DNA from: Dendrolimus kikuchii
Lineage: Eukaryota; Arthropoda; Insecta; Lepidoptera; Lasiocampidae
Reading direction: 5' to 3'
Assembly (NCBI GenBank): GCA_019925095.2
Contig: JAHHIN020000030.1
Coordinates: 5,687,001-5,751,000, forward strand
DNA length: 64,000 bases
How positions within the stretch are numbered: the first letter of the stretch is position 1; each line of letters opens with the position of its first letter. The notes beneath the pieces were generated by a model. It was not told the DNA's origin, did no database searches, and saw only the letters and a program-made list of their open reading frames with translations. The position numbers and the translations under genes were made by a program. This document shows, one piece after another, positions 31,844 through 42,809 of this stretch.

Positions 31844-34284
31844 TTATTCACTTGCATGTTTTGATAATATATGTCTATTGAAACCTGATTTATATGAAGC
31901 TTTATAATCACACAAATCACATATGTATGGCTTCTCTCCAGTGTGTTTACGAAGGTGTATATTAAACTCGCATTTTGTGACAAATTTGTATTGACATATA
32001 TTACATGAGAAGTTCTTTTCCTTTGTGTGTTTATACTTAATATGCCTTTTTAAACCACGTGTATGTGAACATCTATAATCACACAAGTCACATTTGTACG
32101 GCTTCTCTCTAGTGTGTTGACGAAGGTGTACATTTAACTGTCCTTTTGTAATACATTTGTAATGACATAGATGACATGAGATGTTCTTTTCCTTTGTGTG
32201 TTTACGCTTTATATGCATTACTAAACTACCTTTTTCTGAAAATCTATAATCACACCAATCACATATGTATGGCTTTTCTCCTGTGTGTTTACGAAGGTGT
32301 ACATCAAACTGGGCTTTTGCAACACATTTGTACTGACATACATGACATGAGAAGTTCTTTTCCTTTGTGTGTTTACGCTTTATATGCATTTTTAAACCAC
32401 GTTTATGTGAACATCTATAATCACACAAGTCACATTTGTATGGTTTCTCTCCAGTGTGTTTACGAAGGTGTACATTTAACTGGGCTTTTGTAATACATTT
32501 ATAATGACATAGATGACATGAGAAGTTCTTTTCTTTTGTGTGTTTACGCTTTATATGCATTACTAAACTACCCTTTTCTGAAAATCTATAATCACACAAA
32601 TCACATATGTATGGCTTTTCTCCTGTGTGTTTACGAAGGTGTGTATTTAAGTTGCTTTTTGAAACACATTTGTACTGACATACATGACATGAAAAGCTCT
32701 TTTCCTCTGTGTGTTTACATTTTATATGCCTTTCTAATTTACCTTTTTCTGAAAATCTATAATCACACCAATCACATATGTATGGCTTCTCTCCTGTGTG
32801 TTTACGAAGGTGTACATTAAACTGGGCTTTTGCAACACATTTGTACTGACATACATGACATGAGAAGTTCTTTTCCTTTGTGTGTTTACGCTTTATATGC
32901 ATTTTTAAACCACGTTTATGTGAACATCTATAATCACACAAGTCACATTTGTATGGTTTCTCTCCAGTGTGTTTACGAAGGTGTACATTTAACTGGGCTT
33001 TTGTAATACATTTATAATGACATAGATGACATGAGAAGTTCTTTTCTTTTGTGTGTTTACGCTTTATATGCATTACTAAACTACCCTTTTCTGAAAATCT
33101 ATAATCACACAAATCACATATGTATGGCTTTTCTCCTGTGTGTTTACGAAGGTGTGTATTTAAGTTGCTTTTTGAAACACATTTGTACTGACATACATGA
33201 CATGAAAAGCTCTTTTCCTCTGTGTGTTTACATTTTATATGCCTTTCTAATTTACCTTTTTCTGAAAATCTATAATCACACCAATCACATATGTATGGCT
33301 TCTCTCCTGTGTGTTTACGAAGGTGTACATTAAACTGGGCTTTTGCAACACATTTGTACTGACATACATGACATGAGAAGTTCTTTTCCATTGTGTGTTT
33401 ACGTTTTATATGCATTTCTAAACCACATTTATGTGAACATCTATAATCACACAAATCACATTTATATGGCTTCTCTCCAGTGTGTTTACGAAGGTGTACA
33501 TTTAACTGGGCATTTGTAATACATCTGTAATGACATAGATGACATGAGAAGTTCTTTTCCTTTGTGTGTTTACGCTTTATATGCATGACTAAACTACCTT
33601 TTTCTGAACATCTATAATCACACAAACCACATATGTATGGCTTCTCTCCAGTGTGTTTACAAAGGTGTATATTTAAGTTGCTTTTTGAAACACATTTGTA
33701 CTGACATAGATGACATGAGAAGTTCTTTTCCTTTGTGTGTTTACGCTTTATATGCATGACTAAACTACATTTTTGTGAACATCTATAATCACACAAATGA
33801 CATGAAAACGTATTTTCTAATGTTTTTCTTAGATTACAGATACTTGATGACTTTTCTGCATCCCTTCCGTCTATTGAAGTACTTAAACTATCTGTATCTG
33901 CACTCATTTGAAGACATTGTTTGAAGGGTTCACTTTCAGCATTATTACAAATAACTTTGAAAGTATGTGTCTCAACGTTTTGTGCAATCGCGTTTTTAAT
34001 TCGTATCTTATATTTTGGTAGAGTATTAACTTTTGGTGATATCTCATTTACCTGATTGCAAATAATTAATGATTTTGTTTTTTGTATGTTTATAGATTTT
34101 TTTTTATTTGAGTCTGCAGCTGACTTTTTAGAACAGCTTTTGTATGAAGATTTACAATATTCTTTTGGTAAACTTTCCAAAACAACAATACTTAAAGGAT
34201 TACTGTCGGTAGTTGTTTCATTGAGCTTAATTCGCTTCGCATTTTTCGGTACTTCATTTAATATGCGTTTTCTCGCTGATGAGC
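31844..34284 (-). CDS. C2H2 zinc-finger protein, terminal exon, 23 fingers
   Basis: Main exon of a DNA-binding C2H2 protein, presumably nuclear. It starts at 34284 after an acceptor (TTGATTTCAG), not at an ATG: the first upstream codon in frame is TTG, inside the intron. About 160 residues rich in Lys and Ser precede 23 uninterrupted fingers that run to the C-terminus. Fingers alternate between C-x2-C-x12-H-x3-H with a TGEKP linker (FSCHLCxYKC type) and C-x2-C-x12-H-x4-H with HTKEKN (Y(I/K)CDLCDYRC type). Most have an extra Cys four residues after the second ligand. Fingers 7-12 (32783-33295) and 13-18 (32270-32782) are a 513-bp tandem duplication. The phase-1 junction fits the exon at 36519-36860. 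No orthologue name can be given. Confidence 0.88.
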
Positions 34285-34296
34285 CTGAAATCAAGG

Positions 34297-36518
34297 ATCA
34301 AGTGACTAACTAAATTTCATAATAGTTTTCGAAATGATTGGGGTTCGCAAAGTTCACACAACGTGTATTCCTCTTTCATACTTCTTTATTTTGGCATAAA
34401 TCCCTAGTCGCACCACAAATGATTAAATTTATTTTATTTGAATAAAAGTAATATATATATATAACTAATATATATAATAATATATTTAGTCCATTCTTTG
34501 GACATTTATTTTTCCTTCTTTACAGTGATAAACTGATTGTAAGAAATTTTGATATACAAATGTTTATATGTATGTGTGTATGGTAAACTATTACATTGTT
34601 GGCACCCTGACATTTTAACCTCATGAGCCCAGAGATTTTAGGGCTTATTGATCAGTGCCGGCTGGAGGTGATTTTGCAAGCTAGCCCTCGTCTGGGTTGT
34701 GCCAGACGAGGGACGTTCGAGAATTGGCCACGGGTTTTAGTGGGTATCCCAAACCGTGGCGTGGAAATAGCATTCCTGTGGGGATGCTAGTGCCACCCGG
34801 ACGAGGCAAATCCTACACCCGGGCCGCGATTTTCACCCTCTCACGCGGCTTTTGTTCCTCAATTGGATTGCCTCTGGATAAAAAAGAGCTTATTCTTGAT
34901 AACAATGAGCAGGACTGTTCTTTTCAAAACGATAAACATCAACTGTATTACAACAGCCCAAGTATTTAATCTCCAAATTTTGTATGTAATCAATTAGGTT
35001 ATAGAAATCATTTGCCATTATTTCCTGCAAAAATTTAACTAAGTAATTTAGTTCCAAAACCTTCGAAATTAAAGAAAAGTAGAACAATTTTTTGAGAATG
35101 TTCTGTACAAAGGTATATGGGTAGTAATTTAAATCTAGTCAAGAAAAGATTTGATCAGGCTTACTCTCAAAGGTCTTTCATCATTCATTTTGGTTTTAGT
35201 ACTTCTTTTGACTTTTTTATATTTAAGTGCATTTTCTATTGTATCTTGCATTTATTTTTGTGTTATGTAGATTATACTATTGGATTTTATATATATCTCT
35301 TGTTCTTTTTTTTTCTATCTAAAATTTGACTCTTTCGGGTTGATCAGTTAAAACCCAACAACAAAGTTTGAGAGTAAGGCCTCAGGGCCGTACCTAATTA
35401 GTATTTTTTTTATAAATGTTGTATTTAAAAATACCACATTAATATTACAATCTAATCGAAAAAGACTAATAAGTAATTGAAACGTAACCTAAATTAACTA
35501 AAAGTATTCTTACTAAGAAAGTATCCATTAGCACTTTTCTTATTGTCTCTATTAATAGAGAAAGAAGACACTTTGTTCATGTGTTCTTTAATAAGTTAGC
35601 ACAGTACACTACACTTTACTTTTGTTTATTAGCACTAGTTCAAATGGTTTTGACTTTTGAGCCTTCTCGTTATATATGTGTTGTCGAGGAGCTGGATCGC
35701 TTCGACATTTACTTGATGGTGAAGCCCATGCTCGTGAGCTTCTCATTACTATGATAAGAATTAAGAAGCATTACTGTGCCGGGAACTATATTATGGGCCC
35801 TGGACGAGGAGAATGATGCGACCGACATTTAACATTATCCTCTTAAGGCCACCATTATAAATTCTAGAATTGCATGTTAATGTTTACAATTGCTATAGTT
35901 AAGTTGCCAAGTTAACATATAGAGTTGGGAGGGTTAAGCTCTCATCATAGTTTGGACAGAAATTTCTTGGTTGTCATAAATTGTCGATCAAGCAGATCTC
36001 TCCAATAGATGACAGGCTTAACCTGTCAATTTCACCAATTAACTTCTTAACTTATGGAAATAAAAATCAGGCTACAAGATACTTTGTCCTGTACGAAGGA
36101 CAAATTATAAGATGGGAAGGGTGCCTTTTAGTTTGTCCTGATCTGAACCTAATTCAATGACTACAGAGTTAAAATTAAAAATAATATGTTTGCTTTCAAC
36201 ATTTAGAATATTTTCCAAATAAATGCATGAAATTTGTGATTCTTAGAAGACTATTTAAAAGATAAATACACACAAGCCATATTTAAACTCCGGTTGCAAC
36301 TGATTGTGGATATATTGAGAGAAAAAAATGTGATTCTTGTGCTAGTAAAATGTATGCTTTCTAAAGGAATATAAATTGTATTAAGAAGTACATGCTGCTA
36401 TTTTAATATGAAAGCTAGAGAAAAGTCAGACATCAATAGCATCAGACAATTTGTCCTTTTTTCAAGGGTCTGAAGAGGCTAAGACGATGATAATGAGAAT
36501 CAAAATAGAAACTGTTAC
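34297..36518. other. Intron of the zinc-finger gene with repeat debris
   Basis: 34630-34880 is a GC-richer block (AGCCCTCGTCTGGG, CCAGACGAGGGACGTTCGAG, ACCCGGGCCGCGATTTTCAC) that looks like an interspersed repeat; its ORF is not protein-like. A palindromic TATATATAT / AATATATATAATAATATATT tract lies at 34450-34480. 34900-36440 shows no gene. The + strand ORFs over 32176-34313 are antisense shadows of the finger array. Confidence 0.5.
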
Positions 36519-36860
36519 CTATATCAATCCTCCCCAAAACAATTCGAACTTCTCTTTCCAGTGTCTGCTTCAGAAGTGTATTATCGTCCGAAGGCGTGTC
36601 CAGCTCAACATCAACATTATCTAGATTGTCTTGCTCCTGCTTCAGAGGTGTATCATCGTCCAAAGGTGTGTCCAGCTCAACATCAACATTATCTAGATCG
36701 TCCTTCTCCTGTTTCAGAGGTGAATCATCATCTGAAGGCGTGTCCAACTTAACATCAGCATTATTTAAATTGTCTTCCTTCTGCTTCGGAGGTTTATCAT
36801 CATCTGAAGGTGTGTCCGAGTCAACATCAGCATTATCTGGATTGTCCTCGTGACTTGAAT
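36519..36860 (-). CDS. Zinc-finger gene, acidic-repeat exon
   Basis: Internal exon, acceptor TCTGATAG at 36861-36862, donor AG|GTAACA at 36518, phase 1 in and out. It encodes about four copies of an acidic 24-residue repeat, DTPSDDDSPLKQEKDDLDNV-like (e.g. NADVKLDTPSDD, NVDVELDTPLDD), then LEREVRIVLGRIDI. Joining to 34284 restores a Gly codon (G+GC) and continues SSARKRILNE. Acidic repeats upstream of a finger array suggest an activation or protein-interaction region; this is inference. Reading past the donor to the stop at 36442 is an artefact. Confidence 0.72.
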
Positions 36861-37404
36861 CTATCAGAGAATATGTGTTTTATATTCACTATGGTTACAA
36901 TTGTGGCTTCATTTGTATACACTGTTTCCTTATTCCAGGAAATACATTACAGAACAAAGTGACATCTTGAAAATTAGCATATTTACATTCAAAAATACAA
37001 ACTTAATAATTAAAACTAATAATTCTAACTTTTGGATGAAATAAGATTCATGTACCATGTACAGGATGACTATGGGATACCCTCAGACCAGACTTTAAGA
37101 ACTAAAAAGATGTTTACTATTGTCTATTTAAGTCAGTCAACAGTGAAGTCAACCATGCAACTTAAGTTTTAAAATTTATAAATTTTACAAAGTAACTAAT
37201 ATAAGTAAGAAACTGTAAGGAGACTGTAATCAAGATGGGATATCTTCAATAGAGTGCTCGTTATGGGGGATCCCATAACAAGCACTCTATGGGCAATACA
37301 CAAAAAAAATATATTGTTCTAAATGTGTATATGTATGTTGATGATTGTTTGGTACACAAGTATTTCAGGGACCACAGACGAACATAGGACATGACACCTG
37401 TACA

Positions 37405-37790
37405 CACTACTTCCTTCGTTGACAACTCTTTCACCGTACATTTATGGAACTCACTGCCACTCAAAATGAGACAAGCTAAATCTATATTGTCGTCTAAACT
37501 GATGGTTACTAAATATCTTAATAAAAAATGCTGCTGATTTTAATATATATCCTATTTTTGTATAGTATATAAATTATATTATTATTTATTTTTCACTTAT
37601 TCTTAGAATGTTTCATATTATTTATCATCTTCACGGCCACTGTTGTCTTCATATTTTCCTAAGTTTAGGGGGTTGCCTGGAAGAGATTACATTAAGTGAT
37701 AAGGCCGCCTTTTGTTCAAAATTTATTGTATCTAGTTTTAACAACATAGTTTTAATGTTTGGTGAACAATAAAGTGTTTTCATTCATAGG
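37405..37790 (+). pseudogene. LINE ORF2 C-terminus and 3' UTR
   Basis: Reads TTSFVDNSFTVHLWNSLPLK then MRQAKSILSSKLMVTKYL, the usual C-terminal NSLP block of Jockey/CR1-type LINEs. The 3' UTR follows, with GCCTGGAAGAGATTACATT and GATAAGGCCGCC and an ACAATAAAG tail. This sense copy explains the reverse tails at 3226-3600, 6545-6720 and 6796-6960. It lies in the GC-AG intron of the zinc-finger gene. 37791-38189 shows no other feature. Confidence 0.7.
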
Positions 37791-38189
37791 ATACTTTACA
37801 TACCAGAAAATGTAATAAGCATACAGTTCTAAATGTAAACAAAACAAAAATATTTCACTTCTCACACAATAATTACTACCCTACCCTAGAGCGCTAATAT
37901 GACATGTGCATCCGACTGAAACCGGAGTGAGACTGCACCTGACCGAGGTCAGAGTGGGAATGTTGTCTCTATTGAAACAAACTAACCTCTATTGTGTCAA
38001 TAAACAAACTCTTAAAAATGATAAACAAAGACCCTGGCTATGTTAGGGAGACGCATGGCCACATGGGCCATTAAAAAAAAAAAAAAACTTAAAATACAAC
38101 ATACTCTAACAAAATATTTTCTTAAGTTTTCGCGACTTTATACTCTAACAAAATTAAAAACATATTAGTTTATTATACTAGCAACTTGC

Positions 38190-38388
38190 CTTCTTTCTCT
38201 TTTTTGATGTAAATGATGCTCCATCCTACATTGTCCTCTTCACTTCTTCCTTCATTTTCTTTTTTAATTTCTTCCATAATATTTCTTACAGACTGTTTAC
38301 ATTCCAGCAGGTATTGGTGTTCAATGACATACTTATAATCAAAACCAAATGACTGTCTGGCTAACAATAATAATGCATTCTGTGATTG
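38190..38388 (-). CDS. Zinc-finger gene, upstream exon with GC donor
   Basis: Acceptor AAATTTCAG at 38389-38390, phase 0. It reads QSQNALLLLARQSFGFDYKY, VIEHQYLLECKQSVRNIMEE, then a charged KKENEGRSEEDN stretch and IIYIKKEKE. There is no GT donor in phase; AAG|GCAAGT at 38189 is a consensus GC donor, leaves phase 1 and joins 36860 to give EKEDSSHEDNPDN. Connection to the zinc-finger gene rests on phase, strand and the acidic continuation. Further upstream exons were not found. The domain is not recognised; a ZAD-like end was considered but the cysteine pattern is missing. Confidence 0.6.
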
Positions 38389-38878
38389 CTGAAATTTAAA
38401 TCAGCCAAATAATCCACAACCATTCTAGTGAATGATGTATGAGGGCAGACAGATGGCCCACTTGATGTGTAACTGCATGTATGTAACTACAGCGGCAATG
38501 CCGAGAGGTCGCCAATCTCAACTTTTACAATGAAAAAATGATAAATAGAGGACAGAATAGGGGCACAGGATTGGGGGGGGGGGGATGGACCACCACAACT
38601 ATCACCATATAAAAAAAACAAAAAACACCAATCACGCCGGCCCTAAGAACTGTAATCAAGGTAATGCTTCCAGCAGGACTCTACCATTCTGAACATAGTT
38701 ATGAGTGAAGTAACATGATTTGTGCCAGCCAAAGGATTCCAGGGTAAATGTGAAAAAACGGGGAACCTGAAAATTAGGATTTTTTCTATTTAAAGACTAA
38801 ATATGGTTTGCTATGGTATGATACTAACTAAAATTATGGGAAACCCGTCATTTAGGTAAAAAATCAATAAATAATACA
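38389..38878. other. Repeat flank, no gene
   Basis: 38757-38880 (GGAACCTGAAAATTAGG, TTTAAAGACTAAATATGGTT) is repeated in direct orientation at about 42405-42530, so the mariner-like copy 2 sits between two related direct repeats. A poly-G tract lies at 38573-38584. No ORF. Confidence 0.5.
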
Positions 38879-41800
38879 ATGGGGATTGTTAAAAAAAAAT
38901 TACCCTCTGATTTTATATTTTTATTATGTAAAATAGGGTATTTTAAGATACTAATTTGAATATTTTTGTGTTTTAAGAGTTAGTTTTTTTTTAATTCGGT
39001 TTTTAAACAAATTATCCGATGACGTCATTGGGGACAACTTTACATTAATTCCTTTGCCTATAAAAAGTAAATAATCATATTAATCTGTGCTACTATTTAA
39101 ATGTTACTGTCATTATTCATTATGACACATCGTGATCATTTTAGTGTGGCCAGCTTAGCAATTTTATCGGTAGATTTATTTTATATATTTTGGTGTTCAA
39201 CATTTATTATTTTCTAAAGTTACTGTTAAGTTATTTAAAGTGACCTTTAGTCAAAAATCAATATAATATAACTTAAACTGAATAATGTACAGTTAGACTG
39301 AATACCATGGATTGATAATCAGCCATAAATTACCTATTAGACACCATTGCGATGTCATTACCTTTATTAATTTGTAATAAAGTATTCTTTCGGCGATTAC
39401 AACAGATAAAGCTCATTCGACCACTAAAATACTTTGATTTGGTATCACATTTGGGTTATCATTTTTAATGTCTGATACCTAGACATAGTCTCATTATCCA
39501 ATGATGTTGTCGATCCAGTTAAAATAAAAAGGTTGTATTGTCAGTTTCAATTGAGGGGGGGGGGGGCAGTATTATTAGTCAGACCTTTAAAAAAAATATC
39601 AGTCGTTAGGACTGCACTTCAGAGATAAAAACTTGGTATCTGAGCGTGACGGTCGTGCGAATTTAGTGCATTTTCCCCATCCTAGAAGTATCTACCGAAG
39701 TTTTCAATTTAAAAATCATGGCGATGTTCGATAAGGTCTTTTTTAAGTCAATATGTTGGGAGTTAGTTTCCTACACACACGTGTGTACCTATAAGAATTA
39801 CAAATTTTAGTAATTTCACTATTAGCAACCTGGCAACATTAGGTATTTAGACTTTAGATCGGCGGTTAATGCAGCATTTCTAAATTCTAATATTATTCAT
39901 TACAATTAATTTCGTCCTTAGAAAAATCTTCTAAAGTCATCCGACAAAAAAGTGAACTATTTTATTAATGAAAATGTATTAAATATTTTCTCTTTCTAAA
40001 CATGGCCGGATCTTCAAATAGGAGTGTTAAGTTTGTAAAGGCTGATACGCTAAACCTACCTAACATGTAATGTTATTAGAGTACATAGCTATACTCGTAG
40101 TACATATTGGAGAAATAAGAGGAGCTAAAATTCTGATGTAAGTAGTTTTGTGAAGGTTTCTAAATTCAACATGTTCGTCCATAGATCTTCCTTCCTTCTT
40201 TCCTTTTATAACCTGTGTAGTATATTACTATTCCTGTCTGTAAATTTCATCTATATAAGAAATCAGTAATGTTAATTATTAGTTAATATATGATTGATGT
40301 AAGTATACTTTGTGTTGAAGTCAAAATTCATCTAAAATGTGCACCTATTTATAGAAAAATAGCTACATGTCTCACTCATTCATTAGAAACTGATTAAAAT
40401 AATATTAATTACTTATTTGATAATTTGGTACAATAAATAAATCAGCAACCTATATTACTTTCTTAATAATCTATAATACAAGTAAAGTATCTCATATAAA
40501 TACATACAAATAAAGTAACAGACATTGCACCACTGCCCTGGCGGTTAGATAGTGTGTTTGATTGCTAACGTATGTTATGGATCTGATCTTATACAACAAA
40601 TTACCGGAAAATATGAAACTCTCCAGTAGTTTTAAATATATTCACTTGCCGGCTTAAAAGTGATTAATTAAGCACATCTATGGGTTGAAGGATTTCATGG
40701 AATATGAAGATTTGTGACAAATACCTTAATGATTGTAAATCTCTTAATAATATGATTTTGATGTGTAACATAGTTACTAATATGAAAAATTATGAGTTAA
40801 ATAAGGACTATGCAAGTAATTAAATAGACACTTTATATCTTTTTTTTTCAGGTTCAGAAAAAATTAGCAACAACTTTTCTACATAAGCAAGGGTTATGCT
40901 TGATCATAGAATTTTATGACTTATCCACTGCAGTTTACATGAAAACTTTATGTATAGAAAAAACCAAATGCTAGCCTGCAGAAAAAAGAAAAAGATAAAA
41001 CTGAACATTTCTGAAAAGATTATATAATATGTCCTAAATTATTATTAATAAGTGTTTAAGTAAATAAACAAGTTTAACTGCTAAAAGTTATTTATTATTT
41101 CATCTTGCAAAATAATAAGTCAAAAGATATATTTTATTAATCAATTCATATAAATATATGACACATACAAATTTATAACTCACAATAGTTTGCTTTCAGT
41201 ATAGAAACCATCTTATTCTTATAACTCGTAATGTGAACTCTTAAGACATCAGTCAAAGTAAAGCTAAAATATTTTTGGAGGAATGTTAAATATTCATATA
41301 TTGTTTACATGAATTATAACTAATAACATCTAGATTTATGTATATATAAAAATAAGTTATTTAAAATAGCCATCCTTGTTTTCAATTAATTAAGCTTTAA
41401 AGATATAGGCCATTCTTCTATGGTGGTATTATTTTTTTCAATCAGTGTCCATTTATTGATTTGGGCTCGCTTGAGATAATTCAGGTTCTGGTGAACTTTT
41501 TGTATGCCATTAGCTCCAATGCAGTTCATAAAGAATACTCCAAAGAATTCAAGTCAGAACTCGATGAAGGCCAACCTATGCTCTGAACAAAGTCTGACAA
41601 ATTGGCTTGCAACCAATGTTGGATTGAATTAGCTTCATGGGAGGGTACAGAGCCCTGTTGGAAAATCCACTGCTATCCAGCGAATAAAGTATCACTTAAT
41701 GCTTAAATCATTGTTTCCAATATGTGATTTTGGACGTCCTTCTAACTTCTGGCGCAAGGTGTATTGTTTTGCCAGTTAAATTTTCTTCCACCGTGATGAT

Positions 41801-42295
41801 CTTCTCATCAGTAAACAGGTTATTTTTTGGATCGTATCTCTTGAAAAGATTTCGACATCGTTCCAATCGCCATTTACGAAGACGCTCGTTTATATAATGC
41901 ACTTTTTTTTGACTTTTAGTTAGAGACCATATGTAAGTATTCTCTTTACAGATATTTAAGAAATATTGGTCTGAAGAGATAATATATACTTAATTTTATT
42001 CTGGAGTACGTCGAATAAAATGTTTGTTTATGTTGATGTTGTATGACATAAAAAGGAAAATGTCGGTCCTTTTGTATTTTGAAACTGAATGGCTTCGGTA
42101 TTCATATGCATTTCACCAGACGTAAATGACGTCATATGATTTAGTAAGGTCAAATAAAGGTCAAACGCATTTCTTTCAAAATACAAGGGGATTGTACGTT
42201 TTTTGGAATTTTAACTAGACAGAAATGATTAGGAACACTATTCCTCGAAATGGTTTTTCAAAAAGGTAAATTGAAAAAAAGTGAACAATCCCCAT
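38879..42295 (-). mobile_element. Mariner-like element copy 2, uninterrupted
   Basis: Ends are GGGGATTGTT (38881) and its complement AACAATCCCC (42284-42293), with TACA on both outer sides of the AT-extended termini. It is collinear in reverse with 17118-19512 plus 25731-26164, and provides the empty site that dates the nested segment. About 540 bp at 39110-39650 are specific to this copy (ends TGTCATTATTCATTATGAC and GGTATCTGAGCGTGACGG, with a poly-G tract) and may be another insertion. Confidence 0.75.
41395..41902 (-). pseudogene. Mariner-family transposase relic, copy 2
   Basis: Begins HYINERLRKWRLERC, then LFTDEKIITVEEN with the first Asp and a stop after TYWKQ. Downstream fragments resemble the FQQ-SVPSHEA and WPSS-DLN-LEYSL blocks of 17521-18040, with more stops. 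Inactive. Confidence 0.72.
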
Positions 42296-42809
42296 TACAA
42301 TACGTTAAAAACCTGCGTAATATTAATAAAAATAATGTTCAATTTTATCGTCACGACTCACCTAGTCGTGATAAAAACACGGTAGTAAATATGCATAAAC
42401 GCGGAACCTGAAAATTACGCATTTTTTTGTATTTAAAGACTACATATGGTTTGCAATGGTATAATAACGACACTAAAGTCATCAGTAAGCCATTATTTAG
42501 ACAAAAAATTAATAAACAATACAATTCATTGCGAAATACGTGCTTTATATCGATAGAGATAATGTTTCAATTTTAGCGTGACGACTTACCTTATTATAAT
42601 AAAAACACAATTATTTTAATTTTGGGATTAGATATTTATGACATGATTAAACTAATTAAATAATTATAAAATCAAATATTACGGCATTGTTAAAAAACCA
42701 CATTTTGTAATTTGTAAGTATTTTTTTTATGTTTAAGGCTTGGCAACTAGGCCTTTAAGCCAGGCGCCGTTGTATTGTAGCTGTAGGCTACAATCGACAA
42801 AATATTTAC
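42296..42809. other. No gene recognised
   Basis: 42405-42530 is the direct repeat of 38757-38880. A short palindrome TCACGACTCACCTAGTCGTGA lies at about 42350. The 42735-42800 stretch ends where the truncated LINE begins. Confidence 0.4.

Noticed and set aside
32176..33333. + strand ORFs opposite the zinc-finger exon
   Set aside because: Antisense shadows of the finger array; they repeat with the same 513-bp period and have no independent signals.
37238..37300. Inverted GAGTGCT...AGCACTC motif as terminator or attachment site
   Set aside because: A short imperfect hairpin in a eukaryotic intron; nothing links it to termination or integration.
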